Assembly: GCF_000003815.2 (NCBI RefSeq)
Contig: NC_049982.1
Location: 11,482,386-11,542,385 of the forward strand
Origin: Branchiostoma floridae
Taxonomy: Eukaryota > Chordata > Leptocardii > Amphioxiformes > Branchiostomatidae
DNA length: 60,000 nucleotides
Direction: 5' to 3'
Shown here: piece by piece, positions 47,301 through 55,894 of the stretch
Layout of the letters: each line of letters begins with the position of its first letter
Numbering within the stretch: position 1 is the stretch's first letter
Program-made: the position numbers and the translations under genes
Notes under the pieces: model-generated
Database searches by the model: none
Seen by the model: the letters and a program-made list of their open reading frames with translations, nothing else
What the model was told of the DNA's origin: nothing

Positions 47301-47655
47301 AATTTAAGAGCGTGATTGATTTAGCAACAAAACTCATCAGCATGGGCTCCCAAGCAATTGGTGAGACAGAAAAACTTTACAGCTGAAGACAACTCTCAGA
47401 CTGCTTCCTGCACACAGCCACATCTACATTGCACATTTATATTAGAACATCCCATACAGAACTGTACCTTCTTCATGTGATTAAAACTGTACTCCTTTTG
47501 CACCACAGATTGCTGCCATCGGCCCCACCACAGCGGAGGCGATGACCTCAGCTGGCCTGTCCGTAGCCTGTACAGCAGAGAAACCCAACCCACAGGCCTT
47601 GCTGGCTGCGATCCAGGCTACCATAGCTGCACAGGCCACCGAAGGTCCCACATGA
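5398..47655 (+). CDS. UROS: UROS, uroporphyrinogen-III synthase; complete, eight coding exons
   Basis: UROS is the cytosolic enzyme that closes hydroxymethylbilane to uroporphyrinogen III, inverting ring D; it is the fourth step of heme synthesis. Coding exons: 5398-5457, 5644-5809, 6709-6780, 10433-10507, 10921-11004, 11499-11584, 12038-12136 and 47509-47655. They sum to 789 bases, giving 262 residues (human 265). All junctions are GT-AG and phases agree. Landmarks: the N-terminal MGILLLREPREGKGTDPYEQ; VLSFEF and GMVFTSQRSVEA; VVGTATAAA; LLFPCGFMRRETLP; VYQTTAHP with Tyr162 (human Tyr168 position); FFSPSGVKF; and the last-exon IGPTTAEA (Thr221-Thr222, human Thr228 region) followed by VACTAEKPNPQAL. 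An in-frame TAG at 5392-5394 directly precedes the ATG, fixing the start within this exon. It is divergent from BCCIP. Intron 7 is 35,372 bases, most of the gene's length, while introns 1-6 are 186 to 3,652 bases. Confidence 0.96.
6781..10432 (+). other. UROS intron 3 (3.65 kb), no nested gene seen
   Basis: The donor is GTAATG at 6781 and the acceptor is a strong pyrimidine tract ending CTTCACAG at 10432. Several short open frames occur but none resembles a protein family. A stretch near 7170-7520 is locally richer in CpG. The segment around 8760-9960 is unique-looking, with runs such as ATTATTATTAGGCTGGC near 9928, and might be regulatory, but nothing in the sequence proves it. Confidence 0.7.
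11734..11907. mobile_element. 174-bp TA-flanked MITE of pogo/Tc1-mariner type in UROS intron 6
   Basis: Terminal inverted repeats of about 23 bp begin CAGTAGAAGCC on both ends and match except around two positions. The element is bounded by TA on each side (11732-11733 and 11908-11909), the target duplication of the Tc1/mariner/pogo superfamily. The inner sequence is non-coding. The CAGTAGAA start resembles pogo/Tigger-like termini; assignment to that branch is inference. Confidence 0.8.
13100..13147. repeat. Two-copy 24-bp tandem repeat
   Basis: Two adjacent copies of a 24-base unit (beginning GTTTAGAAGCTGACAG) differ at a single base. Confidence 0.85.
13574..13606. repeat. Short hairpin-forming inverted repeat
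   Basis: Thirteen-base arms (GATTGCTGGCCTC and GAGGCCAGCAGTC) with one non-matching position flank a seven-base loop. Confidence 0.7.
19478..19900 (+). repeat. Three-copy minisatellite, period about 135 bp
   Basis: Three tandem copies start near 19478, 19613 and 19748. Each begins GCTGCATTT, then CAATGATTGCC or a close variant, then AACTTGGGTAATTGGTA, a TTATCATTT tract, a CAGGTGxxTATCTCATCCA segment and a pyrimidine-rich CCCCTTC stretch. Copies 2 and 3 are closest to each other; copy 1 is more diverged, and copy 3 carries a short insertion (ACAAAATGT near 19777). Confidence 0.85.
21080..21124. repeat. Near-perfect 45-bp palindrome (22-bp arms, 1-base centre)
   Basis: The left arm 21080-21101 starts TTGTTAAATGTAACATTG. 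The right arm 21103-21124 is its exact reverse complement, with one T between them. No mismatch is seen. Confidence 0.95.
21225..21303. repeat. TG-rich alternating purine-pyrimidine tract
   Basis: An interrupted TG/TA/CA dinucleotide tract including GTATGTGTGTGTGTG near 21285. Confidence 0.7.
21930..22180 (+). mobile_element. tRNA-derived SINE, diverged copy
   Basis: The segment begins with a degraded tRNA-like head (GGCTGAGTGGCAAGGCTATA near 21945). It continues with the body typical of widespread metazoan tRNA-SINEs: TTGTATCCTTGGGAAAGGCA, CACTTAACA, a CATC-rich stretch, CACCCAGGTGTGAAAATGGG, and CTGACTTCAGTTGGGGA. This order (CCTTGGG-AAGGCAC, then CAGGTGT-AATGGGTACC, then TTGGGGAGG) is the recognised SINE core as I recall it. 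The expected GGTTCGAATCC box B is eroded, so it is an old copy. Boundaries are approximate. Confidence 0.7.
22336..22403. repeat. 68-bp foldback with 27-bp arms
   Basis: The arms at 22336-22362 and 22377-22403 (starting GTCACGAAAGTGTATTG) are reverse complements with one mismatch around a 14-base loop. Confidence 0.92.
23473..23617 (+). mobile_element. Short retroposon-like insertion between 15-bp direct repeats, with hammerhead-like core
   Basis: The 15-mer ACTATACTGATGACT occurs at 23473-23487 and again at 23603-23617, bracketing 115 bp in the manner of a target-site duplication. Inside are CTGAAGA (23526-23532), an interrupted arm region and AAAACGTTAG (23551-23560), then TGAGAATAAAGC and GGTTGTGTAAAA. 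The same order of motifs recurs on the minus strand at 27558-27718, so this is a dispersed family. A Penelope-like or other hammerhead-carrying retroelement remnant is my best inference; no coding part is present. Confidence 0.5.
23890..23970 (-). other. Weak tRNA box-B-like segment, possible SINE head remnant
   Basis: On the minus strand a CCTGGTTCAAATCCCAGG segment resembles the T arm and box B of a tRNA. I cannot complete a cloverleaf: the stem needs an eight-base loop and no convincing A box or acceptor stem is found. It may be the remains of a tRNA-derived repeat, or chance. Confidence 0.25.
26236..26349. mobile_element. Fragment of the GTTCACCTTT-terminated element family
   Basis: The right end AAAGGTGAACTA (26338-26349) and inner segments GGTGGTTTCAAA, CACTTGATA and TACCCATTTTT match those of the fuller copy at 27262-27446 in the same order. 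The left terminus is not recognisable. Confidence 0.6.
27262..27446. mobile_element. 185-bp TA-flanked foldback element with GTTCACCTTT termini
   Basis: The left terminus TAGTTCACCTTTA (from 27262) is mirrored by the right terminus AAAGGTGAACTA (to 27446). The inner arms also mirror each other: ATATCAAGTTGATGGACGG near 27325 against CCGTCGACTTGATACCCG near 27390. TA stands at both borders. The arrangement suits a degenerate MITE of the Tc1/mariner type. Confidence 0.7.
27558..27718 (-). mobile_element. 161-bp repeat with perfect 26-bp terminal inverted repeats and hammerhead-like core
   Basis: The arms 27558-27583 and 27693-27718 (starting TAGGACATAAGAGTTTTC) are exact reverse complements. 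Read on the minus strand, the interior carries CTGAGGA (27637-27631), a perfect 6-bp stem with a GTC or GAC loop (27628-27614) and CAAAACGTCAG. It then runs GGTGAGAAAAACTGGTTGTG into the terminal arm. Motif order matches the insertion at 23473-23617. Confidence 0.75.
28141..28469 (+). repeat. Direct duplication, two copies of about 115 bp, period 214 bp
   Basis: Copy 1 (28141-28255) and copy 2 (28355-28469) both start ATACAATTGAAATCTATAT and run through GGGACAATTGCTATGCCACC to AGTAAG with about ten differences. The 99 bp between them are not repeated. Confidence 0.9.
30224..30402. mobile_element. 179-bp MITE/foldback with 29-bp perfect TIRs and 9-bp target duplication
   Basis: The terminal repeats 30224-30252 (starting TAGTCTCTACCAGACTCC) and 30374-30402 are exact reverse complements. 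The 9-mer TGATATAAC lies immediately outside both ends (30215-30223 and 30403-30411). Nested inside are further inverted pairs: 30253-30266 with 30347-30360, 30267-30277 with 30321-30331, and 30285-30292 with 30306-30313, so nearly the entire element folds on itself. A 9-bp duplication is typical of Mutator-like elements; that assignment is inference. There is no coding capacity. Confidence 0.93.
30485..30546 (+). repeat. Short direct repeat
   Basis: CAGATACAGATTGCTGAT occurs twice about 45 bp apart, accompanied by partial CAGATTGC repeats. Confidence 0.6.
32092..32111 (+). repeat. ATC trinucleotide microsatellite
   Basis: About six consecutive ATC units. Confidence 0.9.
33664..33690. repeat. 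Perfect hairpin with 10-bp arms, arm sequence repeated at 34257
   Basis: CAAGGAGGTT (33664-33673) pairs with AACCTCCTTG (33681-33690) across a seven-base purine loop. The same TACCAAGGAGGTTGAAAAA word recurs in direct orientation near 34256-34274, about 590 bp away, which may mark the ends of a dispersed repeat. Confidence 0.7.
37046..37134 (+). repeat. (GTGA)n microsatellite, about 22 units
   Basis: An uninterrupted tetranucleotide array of close to 89 bases. Its purity suggests a young, probably polymorphic locus. Confidence 0.98.
42055..42415. repeat. TG/CA-rich satellite with strand switches
   Basis: Interrupted TG-rich tracts run to about 42213. A GTCACGGTGAC palindrome (42216-42226) follows, then CA-rich sequence to about 42283, and TG/TTG-rich sequence again to about 42410. 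A GCGCGCG run lies near 42147-42153. The long open frames of up to 199 codons on both strands here are products of the repeat and not genes. Confidence 0.95.
44708..44939. mobile_element. 232-bp TA-flanked element with long imperfect TIRs starting CCCTGGAAACCAGACT
   Basis: The left arm from 44708 and right arm ending 44939 are reverse complements over roughly 65 bp with scattered mismatches, including AGAGAATCTGTTCGGCAG and GGTCTTCCC. TA abuts both ends (44706-44707 and 44940-44941). Both arms read as similar peptide fragments only because they are inverted copies. No transposase is present, so it is non-autonomous. Confidence 0.85.
44831..44866. repeat. Two-copy 18-bp tandem repeat inside the CCCTGG element
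   Basis: ACAAATCCCCTATGTAA followed by C or G is present twice in tandem at 44831-44848 and 44849-44866. Confidence 0.9.
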
Positions 47656-47840
47656 GGAACCCTCCTCTAATAACTCTAGATCAGACAAGTGCCTTCACAC
47701 TCTTCACCCAGGAGGAGAACACCTGCCTCCCCATGAGAGGAATGAAATTATGGATGCATGTAAATACATGTAGGTCCTAGAGGGCCTACATTTTAATACT
47801 TATTTTGTATTTACAATTAAATGTACTTAATTATTAGCTA
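47656..47840 (+). terminator. UROS 3' UTR and polyadenylation region
   Basis: An ATTAAA hexamer, the commonest variant of the polyadenylation signal, lies at 47816-47821, about 160 bases past the UROS stop. It is followed by T-rich sequence. No AATAAA is nearer. The exact cleavage site is not visible. Confidence 0.55.
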
Positions 47841-48325
47841 GTCTGTTAAATTCAGCATAAATAGTTGTTGGTAAATTACTCATGAAGTATAATTTGTCAC
47901 TTTTGCCCTACTTTGTATGTTATTTGTTATCCTGAATTCAACATTATGCATGATTCTTCTATGATGTAGTGGAAAGCCATATTTCCTCAAAGTCACAATG
48001 AAGCACCTGGTTGTGTCGGCGTGAATCACAGCCGAGTTTTGCTGGACACCCCGTGAATACAGTGGAAACCTTTTGTAAGAATAAGTCAATGTACCGATAA
48101 GTATTGACATTTCCTGAATTTAACATTAAGCATTGTCGGTCCTCTAAAATTTAATGATAACTGTTTCTAGGATCCCCCCATGCAGACCCTTGGCCTAACC
48201 CCTCTTCATATAAACTTATATGTTTTCCTTTTGTCGACTCAATGTCTGATTGTTCTTTAAGGTGTCATAAACCCGGTCTGAAAGGAATCAGTATATGATC
48301 ATTAGAAAATGGCCTATGCCTCAAG

Positions 48326-48363
48326 TAAAGATATAGCAGGCATCTAAAGATATAGCAGGCATC
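48326..48363 (+). repeat. Two-copy 19-bp tandem repeat
   Basis: TAAAGATATAGCAGGCATC is present twice, back to back, without differences. Confidence 0.95.
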
Positions 48364-49030
48364 TTTCTTTGTCGGTCCCAGAATTTTCAAGAAGTGAGAT
48401 AGTTGTTTTAGGTAACATCAAAGCAAAGTAGAAGCTGTGAGAGCTCCCTGCAGAATGAGACAGAGCTCCTCCACATTTACTGGCTTTCTCTGGCATCCTC
48501 CAATCCCCGCTGCAATGTAAAACAGCGGATCTGATTGCACCTTGATAGAGAGAAATTCCCGAGGAGTTAGAGGCATTAGGTGCCCTAATACGTGGGTATT
48601 CCTGGTAGCCTACCCCGATGAACTCTGGTCGGCTCTTTGGTGTACCGTTTCGGCTGCAGCTCTGGGATTGAACTTGACTGAGCTGTTTCTGCCTCTCCTT
48701 GGAAGACTACTTGAGGTAAACATGTGTACAGGAAAGAGCAGCTTGCTGTGAAGGATTTGCCCTGTGTGGCGTCTGTCAGCTTGTGAAAGACAAAGGATTG
48801 TAGTCGCAGTACCGAACTTCATTCTCCAAGGACGCAGAGTTTAACAGATCTCCTTTGTGGCTTCCTCTTCGAGAAGCGCAGAAAAGTAGGAGAATTTGCC
48901 CTGTAGGTTTTTTTGCGTCCACCAGAGGCATGCCTTCCCTTGTGGTGTTGTTATCTTTTGCACTAAGTCCCAGGATGCCATGTGTTGTTCTTTATCTCAT
49001 GTATCATTCCTACCAGTGGTGGAGAGCAGT

Positions 49031-49085
49031 GTATTGTAGAGGAGAGGAGGATTGTAAGTTACAACCATCCTCTCCTGTAAAATAC
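49031..49085. repeat. Palindromic hairpin, 27-bp imperfect arms with a one-base centre
   Basis: The left arm 49031-49057 (GTATTGTAGAGGAGAGGAGG and on) and right arm 49059-49085 are reverse complements with about four mismatches. The inner AGGAGAGG/CCTCTCCT and TTGTAA/TTACAA blocks are exact. Confidence 0.85.
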
Positions 49086-52000
49086 ACGTTAGTTTCTCCT
49101 GCCTCCAAAATACTGCAAAGTGAAAGCATAGAAATATTACGTGAGGGTCTGCATGGGGAGATCCTGGCAATGCTTTAATAATGATTAATCAAGGTGGGCA
49201 GACAATGCTTTAAGATAAACTCACTGTTATTTGGAAGGAGTTCTTTGGATTGTTCCATTATATTCTGCCATTGGGTCATGCTATATGAAGAATTCCTTTC
49301 TCTATAACACTTTTAACAATGAGTTCAGGATAACTAATAGCCGGTTAAGTAGAATTAAATCAACCAATGACATTTCATTAATAATTTATCAACAACGTTT
49401 AATGTTGAATTGGAGCGAGCAGCAATGATTAATGGTGAATAAAAAGTAGTTGCAGAAAAAGGCATGTAGACCCTTATTTATGTCACTAAGAGACAACTGT
49501 GGTACCCCTCAACCCATCCTGAATACATGTGCGTCACAGATATACATCTCCAGAATTACAAGTATGCTAATACCTGTTCACATGATTAGTCCAAGCAGAC
49601 TGTATGAGGATGATATAACAACATTGATGACACAGGTTAAGATAGTGAACATTCTTTCCTGATAGTGTCAACTGTTACTGTTGATGTCTCGACTGATGTT
49701 ACAACACTGAATGTTCCTAACAACAAGACAGTATTTGTTTTTATTCATTCCCTCAATTACAAGTGTACATCAAATTTAGTTCACGTTTATGTAGAAATTT
49801 GCATGTTTTTAGGATATGTTTGAGTTGAGAGTACACTCAGACACCCATAAAATCTGTCCTTTATGTACCTGGAGAGGAGGAGAGGAAAGCAGGTGGGACC
49901 CCAGCACACCTGTTGGCCCACCTGGTATGTCAACAATTCTCACAATGTAGTTTGGGAACACGCCGTAATCTGACATGTCACTGAAGACGGGTAATTTCCT
50001 GCCGACCCATTCAGGCCTGGTATGTACAAAAGTCGGCAATTTCTCGGATGAGCGGTAATTTTGGAGAAACTGCGGATGGGTGGAGAGTTCTGGACGTCAT
50101 CATGGTTAAATATAGCTCTTTAGGAGTCTGTTGTATTTACATGTACATCTGGGTGTGGTGGTAATTGCACGACAAGTCGTGAGCTGACAAAGCAAAGGAA
50201 ATGATCATGGAATAAAATCCTAGCATTGTCATTAGTTGCATTTCCTCACACACACAAGTGTACAAACAAATGTAGAAGGGAAAAAACACTGAAAGTAGCT
50301 GATACTGAGGGTTCAGTATGAGTGTGCACCTACCCCCCTAATTTCGAAGTGTACTCTAAGCTAGTCTGTGGGTGTGTTTCAACTAATGTATTGAAAAAAT
50401 TGTATTATATAACAAATGTTGATGTATAAAGGAACATTTTTTTAAGAACAAGGTGTTTGTCATGACTTAATGTCAGATATTTTGATAGCCTGCACTAAAG
50501 TAAGATGCACCTGAAGAGATAGCTAAAGTAGAGTATACCTCAGGTATGAGGAAATGAAATCTCTGCTGATACATGAAAGTATTAGACATAAATTATACAT
50601 ATTGAAATAGCAGAGAGGCATTTGAAGCTTAGTGATTAGCACAAATCAGACAAGCCTTCCTTGGCAACAATAAGAACAATATTTGGACAATTTCATTATT
50701 CAAAAGAAGGTCACAGAATTGTGCCCTATTGTGTATAGTAAATAGGTAATCCACATAATCAACACTTGTTCATGACGTATTTTCATGTTTTGTCATCACT
50801 GTAGGAAGACAGTGACGTATGTCAACATATGCCAGTTATCAATGTATATTGACAACTATCAAATACCTCTGAGCTAAAAATACAATTTTTAGTAAACAGG
50901 TGGAGAGTCTTCTTTCCCTCAACTCAAGCTCAATATCTGACATAAAAGTTGCATGAAGCATTTCAGTTACAGATCTATACCTTGAAAGAATTCCCTCTTT
51001 CATCAAAATTTCTATTATCATAAAACTCCTGCCATTACCATGCATGGCGTAGTTGTATAAACGGTAAGTTTAGCCTGTATGATGTCTGCATCTCCTTGGA
51101 CTCAGGCAGAGAAGAGGATGACCTTAAAGAATGATGAGGTGAAATACCTCAGGATGTAGTAAAGTTCGTCTCCAAAGCAAAGTACACCGTGTGCAACCCA
51201 TCTTTCATTGGCCAGAGATATCAGGCAAAGCACTTCATCTTTAAGATGCTACTTCTTTACTCAAAAACCCTTCTTAATAGCTGTTATGGGGTTGTCTTGG
51301 CAAATACACACCGAGATATGGCCTTTCAAATCCGCCACGAACTTGACTTTGAGTGCCCTTCAAAACACACAAAATGTCAGCCTTGCTTGTGATGATTCTT
51401 CATCAAAGGCACGGAGCGTCGCGGTGTCATTAAGAAGGGATGGACAGCGGCTGTTTTGTCATATAGCCTGCATCATTAGCCGTGGTGTTGAGAGTGGGAA
51501 CTGATCCACGCTCTCATTTTTCACCCCTAATAGTCCTGGTGGCGTGGTCCCGCTGCTTCGCCCGTAGATGTTTTGTCTGGGGGCTCAGAGGCGCACTGCC
51601 ACCCGGGCAGAGGCGAGATGGTCACGGTGCAGAAAATATTGGTAGTTCAAGGACGTTATGCTGAACAGAATAATGGCAAATACTATATAGAAATTCCATG
51701 CTCCATTTTTCATGCTACATAGGGACTTAACGTGAAACAGCCGCAAACAGGGGCGTGTGTTATTTTCCGCTGCTTTTTCTTGTAGAAAAACTATTGCTTG
51801 CAAGGATCAAAAACGTTATAAAGCCATTGCTTTGATCAAAACTTTCAAATCAGTAGTGCCTTTTCATGAAAAGTTTTGGTTCAACTTGTATAAGACGTGC
51901 AGCAGTGTGGTGTCCGTACGTCAGTCAGTCTGACGAAGACCGTTTTGTCGTCCATCATAACCTGACTGGTATCTGTGCTGACCTTAAGGGCATTGAACTT

Positions 52001-53660
52001 GGGTAACCTTCTATAGGTGTCAGAAAATATGGTAATCCACTTTGACTTCCTTAAAATAAACTCAATATTTACTGAATGTTTCATGGGATAGTCGTTTTTC
52101 GCTAGTTCTGAGAGCATGTGTCACAAGCATGTCAGTGAGTAGCTACAACTGCGAAAAAGCATCTTCTGATTATAATACTAAATTTGCAAATCCACTGAGC
52201 GAAGAAAATAAGACGAAATTTAGGGGTAGTGAATGAGTGTTAGCCATGACTGATTTTAGAAGCTGGAGAGATGTTCAAAAACTTCCTGATCATGGTAATG
52301 TTCTTCAGATTCTGGTCAGGTATGTATAGAAGGTAAAAGCATAAACATATAAATTGAATAAAATGAACAAAGTTCTAACTATGGCGTCAATCACGTACTT
52401 CATTGTAAAAATACTTTTTTTTTAAGGTTGTGGTCCTGATAGTCGATCTATGTCACTCATCATGTTGTCGATGAGCATACGAAGCTAATCCCGAAGTTCC
52501 GTTCTCGAACGTTCTTCCCTCTGTACACGACACCACAGCCTGGCGAGGGAGCCTCGATCGTTATCGGCTCGGAGGCTCTCCACGTGAGGATTTTCTCCAG
52601 AAACTTGCCAAAAATGTTGAAAATGCATTGTTCTGCTCCATAAGAGGGATAATCCTTCGGTTCAATCGTGTGGTCCAGCAAACACTACACGGCAAGACGG
52701 TCCATTCTTTATTGGAACAGGGACAGTTTTAAGAAAATACATTTTGGACATACTGGACAGGAATTCCCCGAAGAGTTACGACCCTTCTGTGATTAGTTTC
52801 GGGAAAGTATACTTTGTTGTCTTTTTTTCCATATCAAGGAAAGTTTTCGGGGCTTAGGGCGGGGCAATTCCGTCGTAGCGTTGAGGCGTATAAGTACTTC
52901 AGACGTTGTCAATAGGAAGGCACACGTATTGGGCCGATGGTCGGCCATGCCTGACTAACAGACAGGGTAGAAAACGCAGGAATTTTTATCCGTGTTTGTC
53001 TACAAATGGGGGGTTCTCTTACTCGATCGTTGTTTGTAGGGACTACGCCGAAAACCTTTGGACAAACAAGGCAAGGTGGGCAAAAGTACCGGGCCACATT
53101 TTTGCAGTGACAGGGCGCGCAGGATGTCTTGAGATCACTTGGGATATGCGCCTCTCGTGTTCTTGCAAGGCGTCCGGCGTCTTGCTTGGCTGAGCTCCTT
53201 TGTCTTCCGTCATTGTCGCCCATTACGTGATGTACTTTTGGTCGAAATGTAGGTGTGTTTGTGACGGGAGCGCTCCCCGCAGCCTGACAACAGTGTACTA
53301 AAGTATACAAACTCCTCACAACACCGTGCCACGGTTCCTTAGATATGGTGGCAACACTTCGCGGCGCAAGCACTTTTCTTATCTTTCTCTTCCATCATGA
53401 TTTGGGACTTCCGAAACGCCGCCCCTGAGGTTCTTCCTGATACAGGTATATAACATGCAACCCGAGTCTACTCCTGTCCTGTACCGTAGATGCAGTCCGA
53501 CCCAACCGTCACTCTTACCTCACAATGTCTCACACTCGCACACTCTGCCATCTCCGCTCTCACTCACACAATCTAAATTGAATCTTAATGCCCGTAATTG
53601 CAAGATATACAAAGGGTCCCGGAGAATTAGCTCTGATAATTGAATATCTTGGTTACTGCG

Positions 53661-53809
53661 ATAAATATTTGAGTTAGAGATCGTGGTTGACAGTGGAAAG
53701 ATACTTCACCCCCGTTGAGTGGACAGCTCGGGTTGTTTGCTCAACTTTTGTTTGAGTCAGGAGTGGTCGCGAGCTCTCTCTACGAAACCGCCATTCAGTC
53801 TTTTATCAG
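53661..53809 (+). promoter_or_regulatory. Candidate promoter and untranslated first exon
   Basis: A TATA-like ATAAATAT at 53661-53668 is followed about 140 bases later by a consensus splice donor, TTATCAG with GTGAGT starting at 53810. Between them no ATG-initiated frame of note is present. The composition here is CpG-richer than the interior of the window. This could be the start of a plus-strand gene or long non-coding RNA continuing past the window. No transcript evidence is available from the sequence alone. Confidence 0.3.
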
Positions 53810-54208
53810 GTGAGTGAAAAAGTTTTATTACCTCCCGACTAGTGATGGACTTTAATGAGAGTTCGATTAGTGTCAAATGAGCTTGCCGACGGCGCTAGAC
53901 TGGAGAACAAATGAAGCCCGTGTTGTTTTGGTGTGCGGAGGGAAACAGGTACCGCCGGATGTATAGAACGTGAGTCCGTGGGAATTCGGGCGACCTCTGG
54001 CCCGGCAATCTCTCGCCACCGGCGCTACCAGAGTGCTGTGTAACTATCCACATGGCCTGCTTATTGACTACAGATGGAGAAATCCTGCACCAAGGTTTAG
54101 CACTAGATGTAGGGCGGGTGGTTACAAATGATATAATCCGATAATTGGACAACCGTAGCCATTATGATCCCAGCTTCCAACGATGCTGCACCTGTCGGAT
54201 AGGACACG

Positions 54209-54278
54209 GACAGAGAGACATCCTCTGCTGACGGTCTCTTACACGTGGGACAGTCAGCAGAGGATGTCTTTGACTGTC
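54209..54278. ncRNA. Candidate 70-nt hairpin resembling a microRNA precursor
   Basis: GACATCCTCTGCTGAC (54217-54232) pairs exactly with GTCAGCAGAGGATGTC (54253-54268). The stem extends through a small two-base bulge to an outer GACAG/CTGTC pair (54209-54213 with 54274-54278). That gives roughly 24 pairs and a 20-base loop, a size and shape typical of pre-miRNAs. I do not recognise the arm as a known miRNA. A remnant of a small foldback transposon is the main alternative. Confidence 0.35.
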
Positions 54279-55855
54279 AAGAAACATGTTAGAAATCCGT
54301 TCACTGGCGTAAGATAGGTATGAAAAATGCGCCCAAACAGTCCATTTTTACACGGGATTGTCTCCCTTTTTTTACAAAGGTGAGAAGGTTGAGTGTTGGG
54401 TACAACTCACAGCAGCGTCAGTTCGAGGTTCTTCTTAGTTATGCCCCAATGATGCTGTCCACCTAATGAAATCAAATGTGGTTTAGTTTTGCGTGGCTAC
54501 CAGAATACCGGACAAAGTACATGTATACTGAACCTTTTTTTTCTCAGAAAACAGGATGCGTACACCCCGATCCTGAAGCTACTAAGGGCGCAAAGTCTAT
54601 AGACAGGTCATCTCCATAATCCAGTTAACTTTAGATTCCGGACTATTTATGGAAAGAACACTAAGTCAGTCCCTATTGATATCTGATATAATAAGCCTCT
54701 AAAAGTACAAGGAATGACAGATATGTTTTGAACTATCTTTTTTCTTCTTAAGAAGTTTTGAGAATACAAAGTTACATAAAGGAAAGGGGCAGGGCGATGT
54801 CTTGACTTCCTTAGAAGCTCCTGAGCGTCCGAGATTTCGCTCCCGTGTGTTATGTCTATCTATAGGCATACCGGTCACTTAAAATGTCACTGGAATACCT
54901 CCTAATGAAGTAAAAACAGAGCAACATATCCACGATACCGTAAAGTAGGAGTGACTTCTTGGAAAAGCCCGTAACTCTGACATCGGTGACAGAAACGTCA
55001 CAGCTCGTCGGCAGGGATCGTGGCATCTAGTAGCTTTTTGATAGCATGGCAGGGTAGCAACGTGTGTCATGGATACACGCTCTGGCAGTGTGGAGGGGGC
55101 AGTTTTGAGATTAAGCAATATTATGGTTAATGGTTCATCTGAAACGTGAGAACCGTCTTGAAATAGGTGATGAGACGATACGATTGAAACGAGCGAAGGT
55201 CTGGAGTTCGTTTTACTGAACGGAAAGTAACGAATGTGGGCGGAAATCCTCTCTGTTCTTCCTGATCGGTGTTCGCTTCCTACCTGACCATAGAATGTAA
55301 TTCATCATGAAATGCAATAAGTCCCCCTTCTCTCACATCTTGACGAAAACAACTTCCTTGGCGTTATTCTAGATGGCAGAGCAAGTCAGTGGGTCAATTT
55401 GGAATTCTGCGGTAAGGCCACCATAAGCTTGAGATGAAACACTAACGATGCAGTTGGCTTTCCGAAAATATTTAAAATAAGGAGGAGTAAGGCTTGGATA
55501 GAAATGAAGAAAATAAGCAGGGATAGCAACATAGATATTTTAAACAATGTTGAAATGAAAGAAGATATATAAAGGAACGAACAAAGGAGAAAGAAGGAAA
55601 AAGAGAATGGAAAAATTGTGGTATCGTTTACTAGTACATGTACTTCTTAGAACGTAGAAAGTGTTGACGCTTTAGCTATTAGGTAAATTTTAGCACCAGA
55701 ATCAGACAGTATCTCACAACGTACGTGTCGAAAATGAAATGGTAGTACGCGATGGTATCGAAAAATCATGTGTACTATTGGCCCTGGTACTAGTATGAGG
55801 AAGGAATTCTGCACGGACGGCAAAAGTCCGATCCTGTTTTGGATATAGTCAGACG

Positions 55856-55894
55856 GTACTGGTCGGGATACCCCGAAGGGGTTTTGACCAGTAC
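55856..55894. repeat. Short nested inverted repeat
   Basis: GTACTGGTC (55856-55864) and GACCAGTAC (55886-55894) enclose a second hairpin, CCCCGAAGGGG. Confidence 0.75.

Larger units (their letters stand above)
12137..47508 (+). other. UROS intron 7, 35.4 kb, with mobile elements and repeats but no recognised nested gene
   Basis: The donor is AAG followed by GTCGGT at 12137; the acceptor ends GCACCACAG at 47508. The flanking exons join in phase 0 to give SDLSKIK followed by IAAIGPTT, matching the continuous family alignment, so the intron is real or the assembly is wrong between them. Scattered open frames of 60-208 codons show no family resemblance. Repeats listed separately account for perhaps 2-3 kb. 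Stretches with no repeat or gene that I can identify include 13610-19470, 22410-23470, 23980-26220, 28470-30210, 30560-33650, 34280-37040, 37140-42050, 42430-44700 and 44950-47500. They are AT-rich, unique-looking non-coding DNA. Confidence 0.85.
47841..53640. other. Intergenic region downstream of UROS with no gene seen
   Basis: Short open frames only, none with recognisable family features. It contains the 19-bp tandem repeat, the palindrome at 49031-49085 and otherwise unique sequence. From about 52.4 kb CpG dinucleotides become more frequent. The longest frame there is minus strand 53373-52909, 154 codons. It is arginine-, cysteine- and proline-rich in the way GC-rich non-coding DNA often reads, and I do not call it a gene. 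Confidence 0.6.

Noticed and set aside
46980-47315. Plus-strand 111-codon open frame just before the UROS last exon
   Set aside because: It is not in the family alignment of UROS, which is already complete without it, and the opposite strand is open over most of the same interval. I recognise no domain.
52909-53373. Minus-strand open frame of 154 codons
   Set aside because: It lies in CpG-rich sequence, has low-complexity Arg/Cys/Pro-rich composition, no recognisable domain, and no convincing splice context.
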